Positions 33,924 through 43,137 of a stretch of 64,000 bases of DNA are shown here, piece after piece. This stretch comes from Clostridiales bacterium (GTDB taxonomy: Bacteria > Bacillota > Clostridia > Saccharofermentanales > Saccharofermentanaceae). The DNA is taken from the NCBI GenBank assembly GCA_017554745.1, contig JAFZHS010000007.1, positions 1-64,000 of the forward strand. Direction: 5' to 3'. The notes below the pieces were generated by a model. It was not told the DNA's origin and ran no database searches. It saw nothing but the letters and a program-made list of their open reading frames with translations. Positions within the stretch are counted from its first letter, which is position 1. The number at the start of each line of letters is the position of its first letter. The position numbers and the translations under genes are program-made.

Positions 33924-35912
33924 ATGAAGAGGTTAATAGGGATAGTACTTATCGGTGCCATGACAGTCTCGATGTTATCAGGCTGCACACAGGTGGTTAT
34001 CGAGTCAAAAGAGACTTCTGAAACAACAGAAGAAGCTCCCGTGCGCCCCCAGGATGATTACTACAGGTATATCAATGGGGACAGGCTTAAGAATGTAGAG
34101 TTCGAATACGGAGATACTTCTGCAGGCAGTGCTTTCGAAATGGAGCAGATCGATGACCAGATAGAAGGGATCATCAAAGACACCGTAGCCGGCTCAGGTT
34201 ATGCAAAGGGCAGCGAGGAAGATATCATAAAGACTGCTTATAATGCTTTCATTGCATATGATTTTTCAAATGAGCCGATACCGGAAGATCTTGCCAAGAT
34301 CATCAGTGATATCGATAACGTTCAAAGTGTTGACGAGCTTATGGAGATCGATGCGATGCTTGCAAGAGATTACGGACTTACAAGCATTCTCGGGATCACG
34401 GTAAGCACCAACAGCTTTGTTTCCGGCGAGAATATCCTTACCATTCCCCAGCAGTCATCAGTGCTGGTCCTGAACTTCGAGGATGTCCGCGATGACAGTT
34501 TTGCATTGGATAATTTGGCCGATAACGGCAAGATCGTCATGAAGACTTTGGGGTATGATGACGATACTGCAGGTGAATACGGCAAAAAGCTCGCTCTCGT
34601 AGCGCTGGATCTATACGGAGCAACTGATTTTGAGATTATGGATGCCCAGTGGCAGTTCGAGTACATGAGCATCTGTTCAAAAGATGAGATGGATAATATA
34701 TTCACCAACATCGATATATCAGAATACCTGAAAACAGTAGGCTTTGATCCGGCTTACTGTGACAAGTTCTGCGTAGTCGATATGGAACAGACAAAGCAGC
34801 TTAATTCCATTTTGACCGATGAGAACATTGACGCGCTTAAGACATGGGAGTTAGGAAGACTTTATGAGCGGTATATGCGCTTTATAGCTCCCCATTATAA
34901 GGAGTTTGCCGTCTATTTGACTGACAGCTACGATACGCTTGAAGAGCAGGCGGTAAATGAGATAAGCGCAGAATTCTTTATGGAAACAGATCCGATCTAT
35001 GTTGAGAGATACTACACACAGAAGATGGATGATTCATTAGTCTCAATGTGTGATGACATCAGAGAAGGATACAGAAAACTGATATCAGATGCTGACTGGC
35101 TTACTGACGGCACTAAAAAAGGCCTTTTAGAGAAGCTCGACAATATTGTTTACATAACGGGCATGGATCTTAAAAGACACGATAATGCAAAGTATGCGGG
35201 CTTAAGCGGAAATTACTATCAGATAATGCTTCAGTATGATAGGATACAGCGCCTTGAGTTGATCGACAGCCTCAGCAAGCCCGTAGACCGCAAGGAAAAT
35301 GGCATGCCGATGCAGATGGTCAACGCATGCTATGACCCTACTGCAAACAGCATAACCATTACCGTAGCTATCACGAACAAACCGTTTTTCGATCCTGATG
35401 CCGATTATTATACGAATCTGGGCGGCCTGGGATCTGTAATAGCTCACGAGATGGGACATGCTTTTGACAGCAACTGCATCGTCTTTGACAAGGATGGTGT
35501 TTACAATCCTAAATGGATCGCTGATGCGGATATGAATGTGCTGCTTGAGCGTAATGAGAAAGCAGTAAAGTACTTTGAGGATAATTTCGTGGTTTTCGGC
35601 ATATACCACGTAGACGGTGAGCAGACTTTAGGTGAGAACTATGCCGACTTAGGCGGCATGGAGTGTGTAACGTCACTTGCAAAGACGAATGAAGATCTAA
35701 AAAAGATCTTCGAGAACTATGCGACGGTCTGGTGCATGAAAAAGGTGGATACAGCCATTATCGACCAGCTCGCATATGATGAGCACAGTCCGGAAGTTAT
35801 CAGGACCAATGCGATCCTTTCCACATTGGATTGCTTCTACGACGTCTATGACGTTAAAGAAGGCGACGGTATGTACATTGCGCCCGAAAACAGGATCTCC
35901 AGATGGTATTAA
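33924..35912 (+). CDS. M13-family (neprilysin-like) zinc metallopeptidase lipoprotein
   Basis: A 662-residue lipoprotein (lipobox LSGC, Cys21). The zinc site is HEMGH near residue 508 (HExxH), and the third ligand and catalytic aspartate are in ENYADLGG near 570. N-terminal 60-400 is the helical M13 cap. M13 enzymes cleave short peptides outside the membrane. It is 12 bases upstream of an ABC permease gene and behind the LytTR-type repeat pair, so a role in processing or destroying a peptide signal or antibiotic is plausible. The C-terminus ends RISRWY in place of the usual CRxW. Confidence 0.92.
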   Translation: MKRLIGIVLIGAMTVSMLSGCTQVVIESKETSETTEEAPVRPQDDYYRYINGDRLKNVEFEYGDTSAGSAFEMEQIDDQIEGIIKDTVAGSGYAKGSEEDIIKTAYNAFIAYDFSNEPIPEDLAKIISDIDNVQSVDELMEIDAMLARDYGLTSILGITVSTNSFVSGENILTIPQQSSVLVLNFEDVRDDSFALDNLADNGKIVMKTLGYDDDTAGEYGKKLALVALDLYGATDFEIMDAQWQFEYMSICSKDEMDNIFTNIDISEYLKTVGFDPAYCDKFCVVDMEQTKQLNSILTDENIDALKTWELGRLYERYMRFIAPHYKEFAVYLTDSYDTLEEQAVNEISAEFFMETDPIYVERYYTQKMDDSLVSMCDDIREGYRKLISDADWLTDGTKKGLLEKLDNIVYITGMDLKRHDNAKYAGLSGNYYQIMLQYDRIQRLELIDSLSKPVDRKENGMPMQMVNACYDPTANSITITVAITNKPFFDPDADYYTNLGGLGSVIAHEMGHAFDSNCIVFDKDGVYNPKWIADADMNVLLERNEKAVKYFEDNFVVFGIYHVDGEQTLGENYADLGGMECVTSLAKTNEDLKKIFENYATVWCMKKVDTAIIDQLAYDEHSPEVIRTNAILSTLDCFYDVYDVKEGDGMYIAPENRISRWY

Positions 35913-35924
35913 GGGGTGATGAAG

Positions 35925-38390
35925 ATGAACATAATACTTAAGAATTCACTCAAAAACATATTCGGAAAGATCGGAAGGACTTTGCTCGTTACATTCTCCA
36001 TCTTCGTATGCTCTATTTGCGCACTTCTTTGCTTCGATCTGGTATCAACCATCAAACAAGCGATCACGATCATGTTCGGTTCAATTACGTCCGGAGATAT
36101 CATTGCGCTCGTTGAAGACTATTCGGTGAAAGGACTGCCTGACGGGTTTCCTGATGTCGAGATGATGGAGATCAATTCAAATCACGATACGATCTATGAA
36201 GATGTAGAAGGCGAATATGCTTATGTCACGTCCAAGAGCCTGAATATATATGGAATCGATGTTGACGAGGCAGTCAAAATGGGATTCCTCGATCAGACCG
36301 AGATCGGGTATATGGAGACGATCATCACCTACAGGATTGCCGATGAAATGGGTTACAGAGAAGGTGATACGTTCGTTGTACATGACAGAGCCGGTGAAAA
36401 GGTTGAGCTTACTGTAGCGGGCGTGCTTCCTCAGGACAGCAACAACACTCTGCTTACGGGATATAAGATTCTGGTAAACATGGATACTGCCGGTGTTATC
36501 TCTTGCGGAAGAGGTGACAAAGGTGTTCTTTTCATCGATGTTGTTGACGATTCAAAGATCGATGATGCGGTAAAGATGCTCGAGGATTATTATCCCGAAG
36601 GAACAGTAGTCAGTCTGGCACTGGCGGAAGAAGACATGGAAAACATAAATACCCTTGCAGAAATCCTGTATCTGGTGTTTGCGATTACATTCCTTCTCGT
36701 AATATTCGTTACGGCTTCTATCTGTAACAGGATAGTAAGTGAGAGGATGTCATTCATCGGAACCTTAAGAAGTCTCGGTATGAGCACTGCAAGGACCGGC
36801 CGCATCCTTCTGCTCGAGAACGTTCTTTATGCTCTGTTCGGAAGTGTGCCTGCGGTAGTGATTTATCTGCTTTTCAGAGGTCCGTTCCTTAATGCGATGT
36901 TCTATACCGCTGATGCTGACGGAAACAGGATCCCGATGCCTCTTCCCAATTTGTCGGTATTTCTTATTGTGGGGGTTATCGTCGGTGCAGTCGTAGTCGA
37001 ATGCCTCATTCCTTTGAAGGCGGTAATAAAGGCTCTTAAAACATCAATAAGGGATATCATCTTTGATAACAGAGATACCGAATACAAATATAGCAAACCG
37101 GGCCTTGTCGCAGGAATAATACTTCTGGCAGGAGCACTTGGCGCATTCTTCGCCGGAAGGAGCATTTTCGGTGCTACTGTATGCCTGTTATGCGGTGTAG
37201 TAGGACTTGCGTTCGTATTCCCCTGGGCATTCAAGCGTTTTGCTGAGCTGATCAACAAACTGGCTGTTAAAAAGGGTAATGCTGCATGGGCTCTGGCTTC
37301 GGTCGAGGCTAAATCAAGAAAGAGCACGGTATCGAGCGGCGTTCTTTGTGTAACTGCTGCGGCTATGAGTGTGGTTATCTTCACGATCTCGCAATCTGCA
37401 ATGACCATGTTTAACGGTTATGATTATTCGAGTGATGTCATCATAGCCTGCGACAGCCAGATGAAGAATTTTACTTTCGTCGACAAACTCGAAGGCATTA
37501 CTGATACGGAACCGCTCTATGAAAGCGCAATGACTATCAGGATCAATGACGAAGAGAAGGACAAATACGGTGATTTCTTTGCCATGCCTGATGGCGGGTT
37601 TAAATACTATCAGGCATTCGGAGAGATCCCTGATTCTCTGGAAGAAGGACAGATCCTGGTCGATTCCAAATATGCAGACGTTTTGGGCTTAAGACCCGGA
37701 GACGTTATCAAGCTGACATATGATCCGTACGGAGTCGTTCCCATTGAAAGAGAGTATGAGATCGCAGCGCTTTTCGATATCAACAGCTTTGACGGAAGCA
37801 CCGGTACTTTCATTATTACCCAACAGGAATATAAGGAGATATTCAGGGATGTGATCGGCTATTATCTCATCAAGTGTGAAGATCCTGAAGGCACTAAAGA
37901 GATAATCGAGACTTATGCAGTCGGTAAATACATAAGCGTCTACACTCTTGATGAATATACTGATCAGATTGACAGAGAAGCTTCACAGCTTACCACGATA
38001 ATGATGATCATCATTGCTGTTGCTGTAGGCATGACCTTTATCGGAATGGTAAGCAACCAGCTCCTCGGATTCCAGGGAAGGAAAAAGGAATGTGCCGTCA
38101 TGCTGTCTACCGCAATGGGTAAGGGCAAGCTTTCCGGAATCCTGTTAAGAGAAGTTCTGATGACCTCATTTACGGCATCATGCATGGGAACATTGGTAGG
38201 AGTTTTCATGACCATGGTGATCGGAAGAGCAGTGCAGTCCGTTGAAGGACTCTTCCTGGTCATCAAGATAGATCCGGTCAAATGCATACTCTTCTGCGCG
38301 ATCCTCATCTTTATCTTTACGGCTACTGTATTGTTCCCGATAAAGAGCTTAAGAAAGATGAAGATCTCAGAACAACTCAAGTACGAATAA
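35925..38390 (+). CDS. ABC transporter permease (FtsX/MacB type)
   Basis: An 822-residue permease with duplicated FtsX-type membrane units (clusters of helices at about 17-40, 235-370, 390-440 and 690-810) and large outside domains (about 50-230 and 470-680). ATG 35925 is preferred because GGGG lies 8 bases upstream; GTG 35916 and ATG 35919 are too close to the site. MacB-type mechanotransmission exporters act on peptides, lipoproteins or antibiotics. It is co-transcribed with the M13 peptidase upstream and its ATPase downstream. Confidence 0.9.
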   Translation: MNIILKNSLKNIFGKIGRTLLVTFSIFVCSICALLCFDLVSTIKQAITIMFGSITSGDIIALVEDYSVKGLPDGFPDVEMMEINSNHDTIYEDVEGEYAYVTSKSLNIYGIDVDEAVKMGFLDQTEIGYMETIITYRIADEMGYREGDTFVVHDRAGEKVELTVAGVLPQDSNNTLLTGYKILVNMDTAGVISCGRGDKGVLFIDVVDDSKIDDAVKMLEDYYPEGTVVSLALAEEDMENINTLAEILYLVFAITFLLVIFVTASICNRIVSERMSFIGTLRSLGMSTARTGRILLLENVLYALFGSVPAVVIYLLFRGPFLNAMFYTADADGNRIPMPLPNLSVFLIVGVIVGAVVVECLIPLKAVIKALKTSIRDIIFDNRDTEYKYSKPGLVAGIILLAGALGAFFAGRSIFGATVCLLCGVVGLAFVFPWAFKRFAELINKLAVKKGNAAWALASVEAKSRKSTVSSGVLCVTAAAMSVVIFTISQSAMTMFNGYDYSSDVIIACDSQMKNFTFVDKLEGITDTEPLYESAMTIRINDEEKDKYGDFFAMPDGGFKYYQAFGEIPDSLEEGQILVDSKYADVLGLRPGDVIKLTYDPYGVVPIEREYEIAALFDINSFDGSTGTFIITQQEYKEIFRDVIGYYLIKCEDPEGTKEIIETYAVGKYISVYTLDEYTDQIDREASQLTTIMMIIIAVAVGMTFIGMVSNQLLGFQGRKKECAVMLSTAMGKGKLSGILLREVLMTSFTASCMGTLVGVFMTMVIGRAVQSVEGLFLVIKIDPVKCILFCAILIFIFTATVLFPIKSLRKMKISEQLKYE

Positions 38391-38409
38391 TATAGCGGAG
38401 GATATAAAG

Positions 38410-39084
38410 ATGAATACAATAATCGAAGTAAATAACGTAAGCAAGACATTCGGTAAGAATACAAATCTCAACCGTGTTCTGGATGAGGCCTGCATGTATG
38501 TAGCAGAAGGAGAATTTGTCTCACTGATGGGCGCGTCCGGTTCGGGCAAATCAACATTGCTCTATCTTATCGGAGGCTTAGACAGAGACTTCGAAGGTAA
38601 GATCACGCTCTGCGGTAAGGACATCGGTTCTTTAAAGGACAAGGAGTTGTCTGATCTCCGTCTCAAGAATGTCGGATTCGTTTTCCAGTTCTACAATCTC
38701 GTTATGAACCTGAATGTAGCTGACAACATCCTCCTTCCGCAGACGATCAACGGCAAATCAAAGGCTTCTTTGAAAAATGAACTCGATGAGATATTGGAGA
38801 TCACGGGTCTTACCGACAAGAAAAAAGCTATGCCTGCCACGCTTTCAGGCGGCCAGCAGCAGAGAGTAGCTATCGCAAGAGCAGTCATGGGCAACCCTTC
38901 GATCATCCTTGCTGATGAGCCTACGGGCAACCTTGATGCAAAGTCATCCCAGGAAGTCATGGAGCTGTTCTCAAAGCTCAACAAGGAAAAGGGCCTTACG
39001 ATCCTCCAGGTCACACACTCCGAGAGGTGCGCTTCTTACGGTACAAGAATTGTAAAGCTCGAAGACGGAAAGACTATCGGGTAG
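38410..39084 (+). CDS. ABC transporter ATP-binding protein (MacB/LolD type)
   Basis: A 224-residue ATPase with Walker A GASGSGKST (about 38-46), Q-loop FQFYNL, signature LSGGQQQR, Walker B IILADEPTGN and the switch histidine in VTHSE. The length and the LDxKxSQEVMELF insert match the LolD/MacB subfamily that serves FtsX-type permeases. It ends the operon that starts with the M13 gene and is followed by a terminator. Confidence 0.95.
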   Translation: MNTIIEVNNVSKTFGKNTNLNRVLDEACMYVAEGEFVSLMGASGSGKSTLLYLIGGLDRDFEGKITLCGKDIGSLKDKELSDLRLKNVGFVFQFYNLVMNLNVADNILLPQTINGKSKASLKNELDEILEITGLTDKKKAMPATLSGGQQQRVAIARAVMGNPSIILADEPTGNLDAKSSQEVMELFSKLNKEKGLTILQVTHSERCASYGTRIVKLEDGKTIG

Positions 39085-39116
39085 TTGCTCAAAAATAATT
39101 AAGGTTTAGAATATTA

Positions 39117-39151
39117 GGAGCTACCTCGCCATGAGATAGCTCCGTATTTTT
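39117..39151 (+). terminator. Rho-independent terminator of the M13/ABC operon
   Basis: GGAGCTA (39117-39123) pairs with TAGCTCC (39137-39143), CTC/GAG extends the stem, and GTATTTTT follows. It separates the transporter from the LytTR pair. Confidence 0.85.
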
Positions 39152-39169
39152 GGTTAGCCGGAGGGGATA

Positions 39170-39880
39170 ATGAGACTTGCCATCGTCGATGATGAGAGCG
39201 TATACAGAAGCGAGGTCGCAGAACTGATCAGTTCAGTCTACGGCAAGGCTGAAGTCAGCTGCTTTCTTTATGCTGACGGGAGCGAACTCATAAGAAGCTT
39301 CGAGAACGGATTTAAGATCGATGCGATATTCCTTGATATCGAGATGAAAGATGTTGACGGCATGACCGCAGCCAAAAAGATCCGCGAATATTCCAAAGAC
39401 ATACCGATAATCTTTCTGACCAGCCACACCGAGCTTGCGATGGACGGCTATGAAGTAGATGCCTTCCGCTTTTTGAGCAAGCCCGTAAATGAGATCAAGC
39501 TCCGCGAGACGCTCACGGATCTTGAGAAGAAGCTCAAAGTGGATGAGAAGATCGTGCTCAAAAAAGACGGCGAGGAGATAGTCTATCCCGTCTCTGATCT
39601 CATCTATGTCGAAGCCGCCAATAACTGCGTAAGATTCTGCTTCAGAAGCGATTCCGTGGAGCTCAGAATGAAGTTTACTGACGCTGTAGCGTTGGTAGAT
39701 GAACTGTCTTCTGATTTCATAAAGATCCACCGTTCATATTACATAAATCTGGGTCACGTCAGAAAGCTCTCCGCGGCTGATGTGATACTTGATAACAAAG
39801 AGACCCTGCCCGTCGCAAGAAGCGCATCAGCAGAGGCCAAGAAGAGCCTCCTTGAATATATCAGGAGGAACGGCAGATGA
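39170..39880 (+). CDS. LytTR-family response regulator
   Basis: A 236-residue regulator: receiver domain (Asp56 in FLDIEMKDVDG, acidic pair DDE at 7-9, SKP near 105) and a LytTR DNA-binding domain (about 135-236, IYVEAANNCVRF and IHRSYYINLGHVRKL). LytTR regulators such as AgrA, ComE and VirR control peptide signalling, virulence and bacteriocins by binding tandem repeats. GGAGGGG precedes the ATG. The gene overlaps its kinase by 4 bases. The repeat pair at 33823-33857 is its likely target. Confidence 0.93.
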   Translation: MRLAIVDDESVYRSEVAELISSVYGKAEVSCFLYADGSELIRSFENGFKIDAIFLDIEMKDVDGMTAAKKIREYSKDIPIIFLTSHTELAMDGYEVDAFRFLSKPVNEIKLRETLTDLEKKLKVDEKIVLKKDGEEIVYPVSDLIYVEAANNCVRFCFRSDSVELRMKFTDAVALVDELSSDFIKIHRSYYINLGHVRKLSAADVILDNKETLPVARSASAEAKKSLLEYIRRNGR

Positions 39881-41253
39881 CATTCTGGCTTAATGTCCTT
39901 TACGTGGTCCTCATAATGCTGCCGCTCGTGTTCGAGGGTATTATAACAACATATTTTGTTGACGGTGTCCTCAAATATGAAGTGCGTCATAAGCGCGTAG
40001 TCTATCTTCTGCTTGCACTGCTCGGTGCCGGGTATGGTGCGGCTAAAGCTCTTATCGGCTTCGGGAGCGAAGAAGATTCGATAATCATCAATGACATAGA
40101 AGCATTTGCCATCATGGCAATTACGATAATAATCCTCGCCATCTTCATCAAGATCAAATGGTGGAAGAAGATTGTAGTCGCATTTCTGGCTTTTGATATT
40201 ATCTCGGCAGTAAATGAGATATTCTCGACTCTGTCTAACCAGATAATATTCTCTTTTTCCTGGAGTTCGCGCGTCGCGGTAATGGCATTTTTCGTGCTGT
40301 TCAATCTGCTGATACTGCTGCTTGAATTCGCATTCCTCTATGTCTTGAAGCGCCTGAGGGGCAAGAATGACAACACGCCGCTTCCGATATCCGTGATGCT
40401 GACGATAGCAGTTCTTTTGAATGTTTTCATCTCGGTCGTCCCGGATCTTTTGGAAGATGCCGACGACACGGATTCCAAGAGGGTATTGATCATCCTGGGA
40501 ATGGTCGTGATTCTCTTGTTTATGGCCCTTTTCTTTTATATCAGGGTCACGAAAAAAGAACGTGATGATCTTAAAGATCTCAATCATATCAATGAGGAAC
40601 TTGTCGCTTCGCAGGCAAAGTTTTTCGAGACTAGCGCAAAATCTGATAATGAGATCCGCGCGATGCGTCATGACATGCGCAATAACATCCAGGTGTTAAA
40701 GCTCCTGCTCGAGAGCGGTGAATACGATAAGATGCGTGAATATTTGGATGAGATGGGAGAGAATCTCACAAGCGCGGATGTCAGTGCCCACACGGGCGAC
40801 ACCATCGCCGATGCGATCATCGCCGACAAGGCGGCTAAAGCAGAAGAATGCGGTGTTAAGTTAAAGTGTTCGGGAAAGATCGCGGGTGTCGAGATATCGC
40901 CTGTAGATATGTGCAAGATCCTTGCCAACCTTTTGGATAACGCCATTGAGGCAGCCTCGGTACCTGAGTTGTCGGAACTCGACGATTCTCTCAGGGCAAT
41001 CGAGCTGCAGTTTAAAAAGACCGACAACTTCTTTATGATCTCCGTTACAAACCCCTGCGCCGTAGCGCCTGAGATCATTGACGGCAAGATCAAAACATCC
41101 AAGAAAGACCATAAAAATCATGGCTTCGGCATACACAATATTGAGAATGCAGCATCAGGATACGGCGGGGAACTGACCGTCAGTTGTGAAGAAAAACCAT
41201 ATGGATTCATGTTCAGGGCAGAGGTGGTTTTCCCGACATCTTCCATTGAGTGA
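39877..41253 (+). CDS. GHKL sensor histidine kinase (AgrC/ComD-like)
   Basis: A 458-residue kinase with six to seven membrane helices (residues 1-225) and no large outside domain, as in peptide-pheromone receptors. The phospho-histidine is in AMRHDMRNNIQVLK (near 265), the N-box is NLLDNAIEAA, and the G-box is GFGIHNIENAASGYGG. It is the partner of the LytTR regulator (ATGA overlap). No pheromone precursor gene is visible next to it, so the ligand may be a foreign peptide or antibiotic. Confidence 0.92.
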   Translation: MTFWLNVLYVVLIMLPLVFEGIITTYFVDGVLKYEVRHKRVVYLLLALLGAGYGAAKALIGFGSEEDSIIINDIEAFAIMAITIIILAIFIKIKWWKKIVVAFLAFDIISAVNEIFSTLSNQIIFSFSWSSRVAVMAFFVLFNLLILLLEFAFLYVLKRLRGKNDNTPLPISVMLTIAVLLNVFISVVPDLLEDADDTDSKRVLIILGMVVILLFMALFFYIRVTKKERDDLKDLNHINEELVASQAKFFETSAKSDNEIRAMRHDMRNNIQVLKLLLESGEYDKMREYLDEMGENLTSADVSAHTGDTIADAIIADKAAKAEECGVKLKCSGKIAGVEISPVDMCKILANLLDNAIEAASVPELSELDDSLRAIELQFKKTDNFFMISVTNPCAVAPEIIDGKIKTSKKDHKNHGFGIHNIENAASGYGGELTVSCEEKPYGFMFRAEVVFPTSSIE

Positions 41254-41262
41254 TTAATAATA

Positions 41263-41268
41263 TATAAT
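41263..41268 (+). promoter_or_regulatory. Candidate -10 box for the small lipoprotein gene
   Basis: TATAAT at 41263-41268 precedes the AGGAGG and ATG at 41299 by a suitable distance. No clear -35. Confidence 0.4.
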
Positions 41269-41298
41269 AGGTGGCATATGGATAATAGGAGGTGCCGT

Positions 41299-41760
41299 AT
41301 GGGGAAGAAGATTTTAGCGATCCTTTTAGTGGCAACAATGGTAATGGCTTTTACCGCATGCGGTAAAAAAAGAACCGTAACCGGCATGCAGCTTGAGAAT
41401 GCCCAGTTCGCGCTTAATGAATACTGCGAGAGCTACCCGGTATGCACGAATATCGGCGAAAAGTATATTTGTGATGTCACCAAAGACGGCAATCCCGATC
41501 TTTGTACTGATTTCACGTATGGAAGCGGTATGGTTCGCACGGTTGTGGTCGTTTATGATGTCGCGAATGATACTTACTATGTGTTAGACGGCCATAGCAC
41601 CAGCTACCATATTGACCGTGTCGAGAATGACAAGCTGTATGTGGTCGAGGGCGAATTTACATTTGACATCAACGAGAATTCATATGTCGCGCACGGAACA
41701 ACGACTTCCGGAATCGTTAAATTCAAAAAAGGCGAATTGTATTTCGTAGCCAAGAAATAA
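41299..41760 (+). CDS. Small lipoprotein of unknown function
   Basis: A 153-residue protein. ATG 41299 is chosen because AGGAGG lies just upstream and the N-terminus from there is a signal peptide with lipobox FTAC (Cys near residue 19); ATG 41278 would add seven polar residues. The mature part is beta-rich and contains ICDVTKDGNPDLCTDFTYGSG, resembling calcium-binding or FG-GAP-like DxDGxxD loops. Family unknown. It is separated from the kinase gene by its own -10-like box. Confidence 0.75.
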   Translation: MGKKILAILLVATMVMAFTACGKKRTVTGMQLENAQFALNEYCESYPVCTNIGEKYICDVTKDGNPDLCTDFTYGSGMVRTVVVVYDVANDTYYVLDGHSTSYHIDRVENDKLYVVEGEFTFDINENSYVAHGTTTSGIVKFKKGELYFVAKK

Positions 41761-41769
41761 AGTGGTGAC

Positions 41770-41786
41770 ATTGTCTTTAAGACAAT
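41770..41786. promoter_or_regulatory. Perfect 17-bp palindrome between two genes
   Basis: ATTGTCTTTAAGACAAT reads the same on both strands around a central T. It lies 9 bases after the lipoprotein stop and 27 before the ATG at 41813. The spacing fits an operator; the stem is too AT-rich and lacks a T-run for a good terminator. Confidence 0.5.
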
Positions 41787-41812
41787 TTGCCTGGGATAAG
41801 TAGGAACGCCGG

Positions 41813-42985
41813 ATGGATGTATTTATTTTAATTACGCTGATCAACAGCGTCAGAAGGATCACTTCCGAGAAGGGCAGAAGACCCGGCGGATACATCGCCA
41901 TGACTGTTATCTTATGGGTCGTTCCAGAGATTATTGGCCTGATAATCGGCTTCGGTTCAGACATGGGCTTAGCATCCTATGTGCTCGGATTTCTGTTTGC
42001 CGGTGCAGGCGGTGCTCTCGCATATTTTATTGTCAGGAACTTAAAACCGGGCAATTATGTATCGAAGAATGACCGGCTGGTCCAGCAGTTTTCTGAGACG
42101 TATGAACCGCTCAGGGCAAACTGCCGGATAATTATCAACCGTATAAGTGCCTTGTCAGGCGCTTCTGTCACTTATGAGATGTACCTTAATGACAGGAATA
42201 TCGGCACATTGATAAACGGTTCCTCTCTTGTCGCAATGACTGATCAGAGGCAAAATATATTAGTAGCAAAAGTACCGGACAGTTATGACGTTCCTCCGTT
42301 TATCTTTGAAGTACCTGACGGCGGATGCGTTCAGATCCAGTTCCAAGGAGGCAGATTCATTCCTGAATCGAGTATCGGACTTATGAACTTTGGAAAAAAC
42401 GTTACAGTTGATCCCAATAAAGCTGTGCCCAGAAGCCAGCCGGCGGATTTTACTGCCCAGCCTGCAGCTTACGCTGCTCCTAATGCCGTGCAGCCCTCGC
42501 CGTACGTTCCGGCATCTTCGCAACCGTCGCCTTTTGTACCTGCTCCTGCGCAGCAGTCACCGTTTGTCCCGGCACCTGTGGTTCCCACACAGTATCCGCA
42601 GTATCAGCCTGCTCCTGTCTATGTGAGTCCTGTACCGACATACGCACCTCCTGCGAAGAAGGCTCCTGCTGTTTCAAAGGCACCGATCCCCGATGATCCG
42701 ACGCCTGTCGGTGATGCTACACCTATCCATTATGTAAGGAACAATTCAAAGACTGCAGCTTTCCCTTCGCCGGTTGAGCAGCCGCCCATCGTTCCGCCCA
42801 GTGCGGCAGCTATTTGGGGTCCTACACCTACCTATAACACGCCTGCGCCTGAACCCGCTCAAAGCGCTCCTGCGGCAGATGCCGCTCAGTCTGCTCCTAA
42901 ATTCTGCGATATGTGCGGCAGTCCTCTTCCAGGCGGCACAAAATTCTGCGGCAAGTGCGGTGCACGCATAGACGAAATGCTATAA
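41813..42985 (+). CDS. Membrane protein with Pro/Ala-rich linker and C-terminal zinc ribbon
   Basis: A 390-residue protein: two membrane helices (about 27-74), a soluble beta-rich region (about 85-200; MYLNDRNIGTLINGSSL) that resembles small PEGA-like domains, a long Pro/Ala/Gln-rich linker (about 205-360) and a zinc ribbon at the end (CDMCGSPLPGGTKFCGKCG). Family unknown. It is one of five zinc-ribbon proteins in this window. AGGA lies 7 bases before the ATG. Confidence 0.75.
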   Translation: MDVFILITLINSVRRITSEKGRRPGGYIAMTVILWVVPEIIGLIIGFGSDMGLASYVLGFLFAGAGGALAYFIVRNLKPGNYVSKNDRLVQQFSETYEPLRANCRIIINRISALSGASVTYEMYLNDRNIGTLINGSSLVAMTDQRQNILVAKVPDSYDVPPFIFEVPDGGCVQIQFQGGRFIPESSIGLMNFGKNVTVDPNKAVPRSQPADFTAQPAAYAAPNAVQPSPYVPASSQPSPFVPAPAQQSPFVPAPVVPTQYPQYQPAPVYVSPVPTYAPPAKKAPAVSKAPIPDDPTPVGDATPIHYVRNNSKTAAFPSPVEQPPIVPPSAAAIWGPTPTYNTPAPEPAQSAPAADAAQSAPKFCDMCGSPLPGGTKFCGKCGARIDEML

Positions 42986-43017
42986 ACCGCAAGAAACGGG
43001 CGTCTTAGAGACTAAAT

Positions 43018-43033
43018 ATAGACAACCGTCTAT
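43018..43033. promoter_or_regulatory. Palindromic operator-like site, copy 2
   Basis: ATAGACAACCGTCTAT contains perfect 6-bp arms ATAGAC/GTCTAT around AACC. It matches 14 of 16 bases of the site at 6937-6952. It lies 105 bases upstream of the Na/Pi symporter ATG in a 152-bp AT-rich intergenic region. Confidence 0.5.
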
Positions 43034-43137
43034 CTAATGGAAAAATGTAATATTTCTTGGTTTTACTTATTAACATTTAGATATTAAAATTAGTGTCAGC
43101 ATGATGTTTTAATTTTTGTAAACTAAGAGGCGTTTTT

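Noticed and set aside
39754..40671. Minus-strand ORF (305 codons) opposite the LytTR/GHKL genes
   Set aside because: Composition is charged low-complexity (many His, Asp, Gln), as expected for antisense translation; the plus-strand genes are unmistakable.
43034..43137. Pho-box-like sequence before the Na/Pi symporter (TTAACA followed by similar hexamers)
   Set aside because: Only one hexamer fits; the expected repeats at 11-bp intervals are not convincing in this AT-rich DNA.
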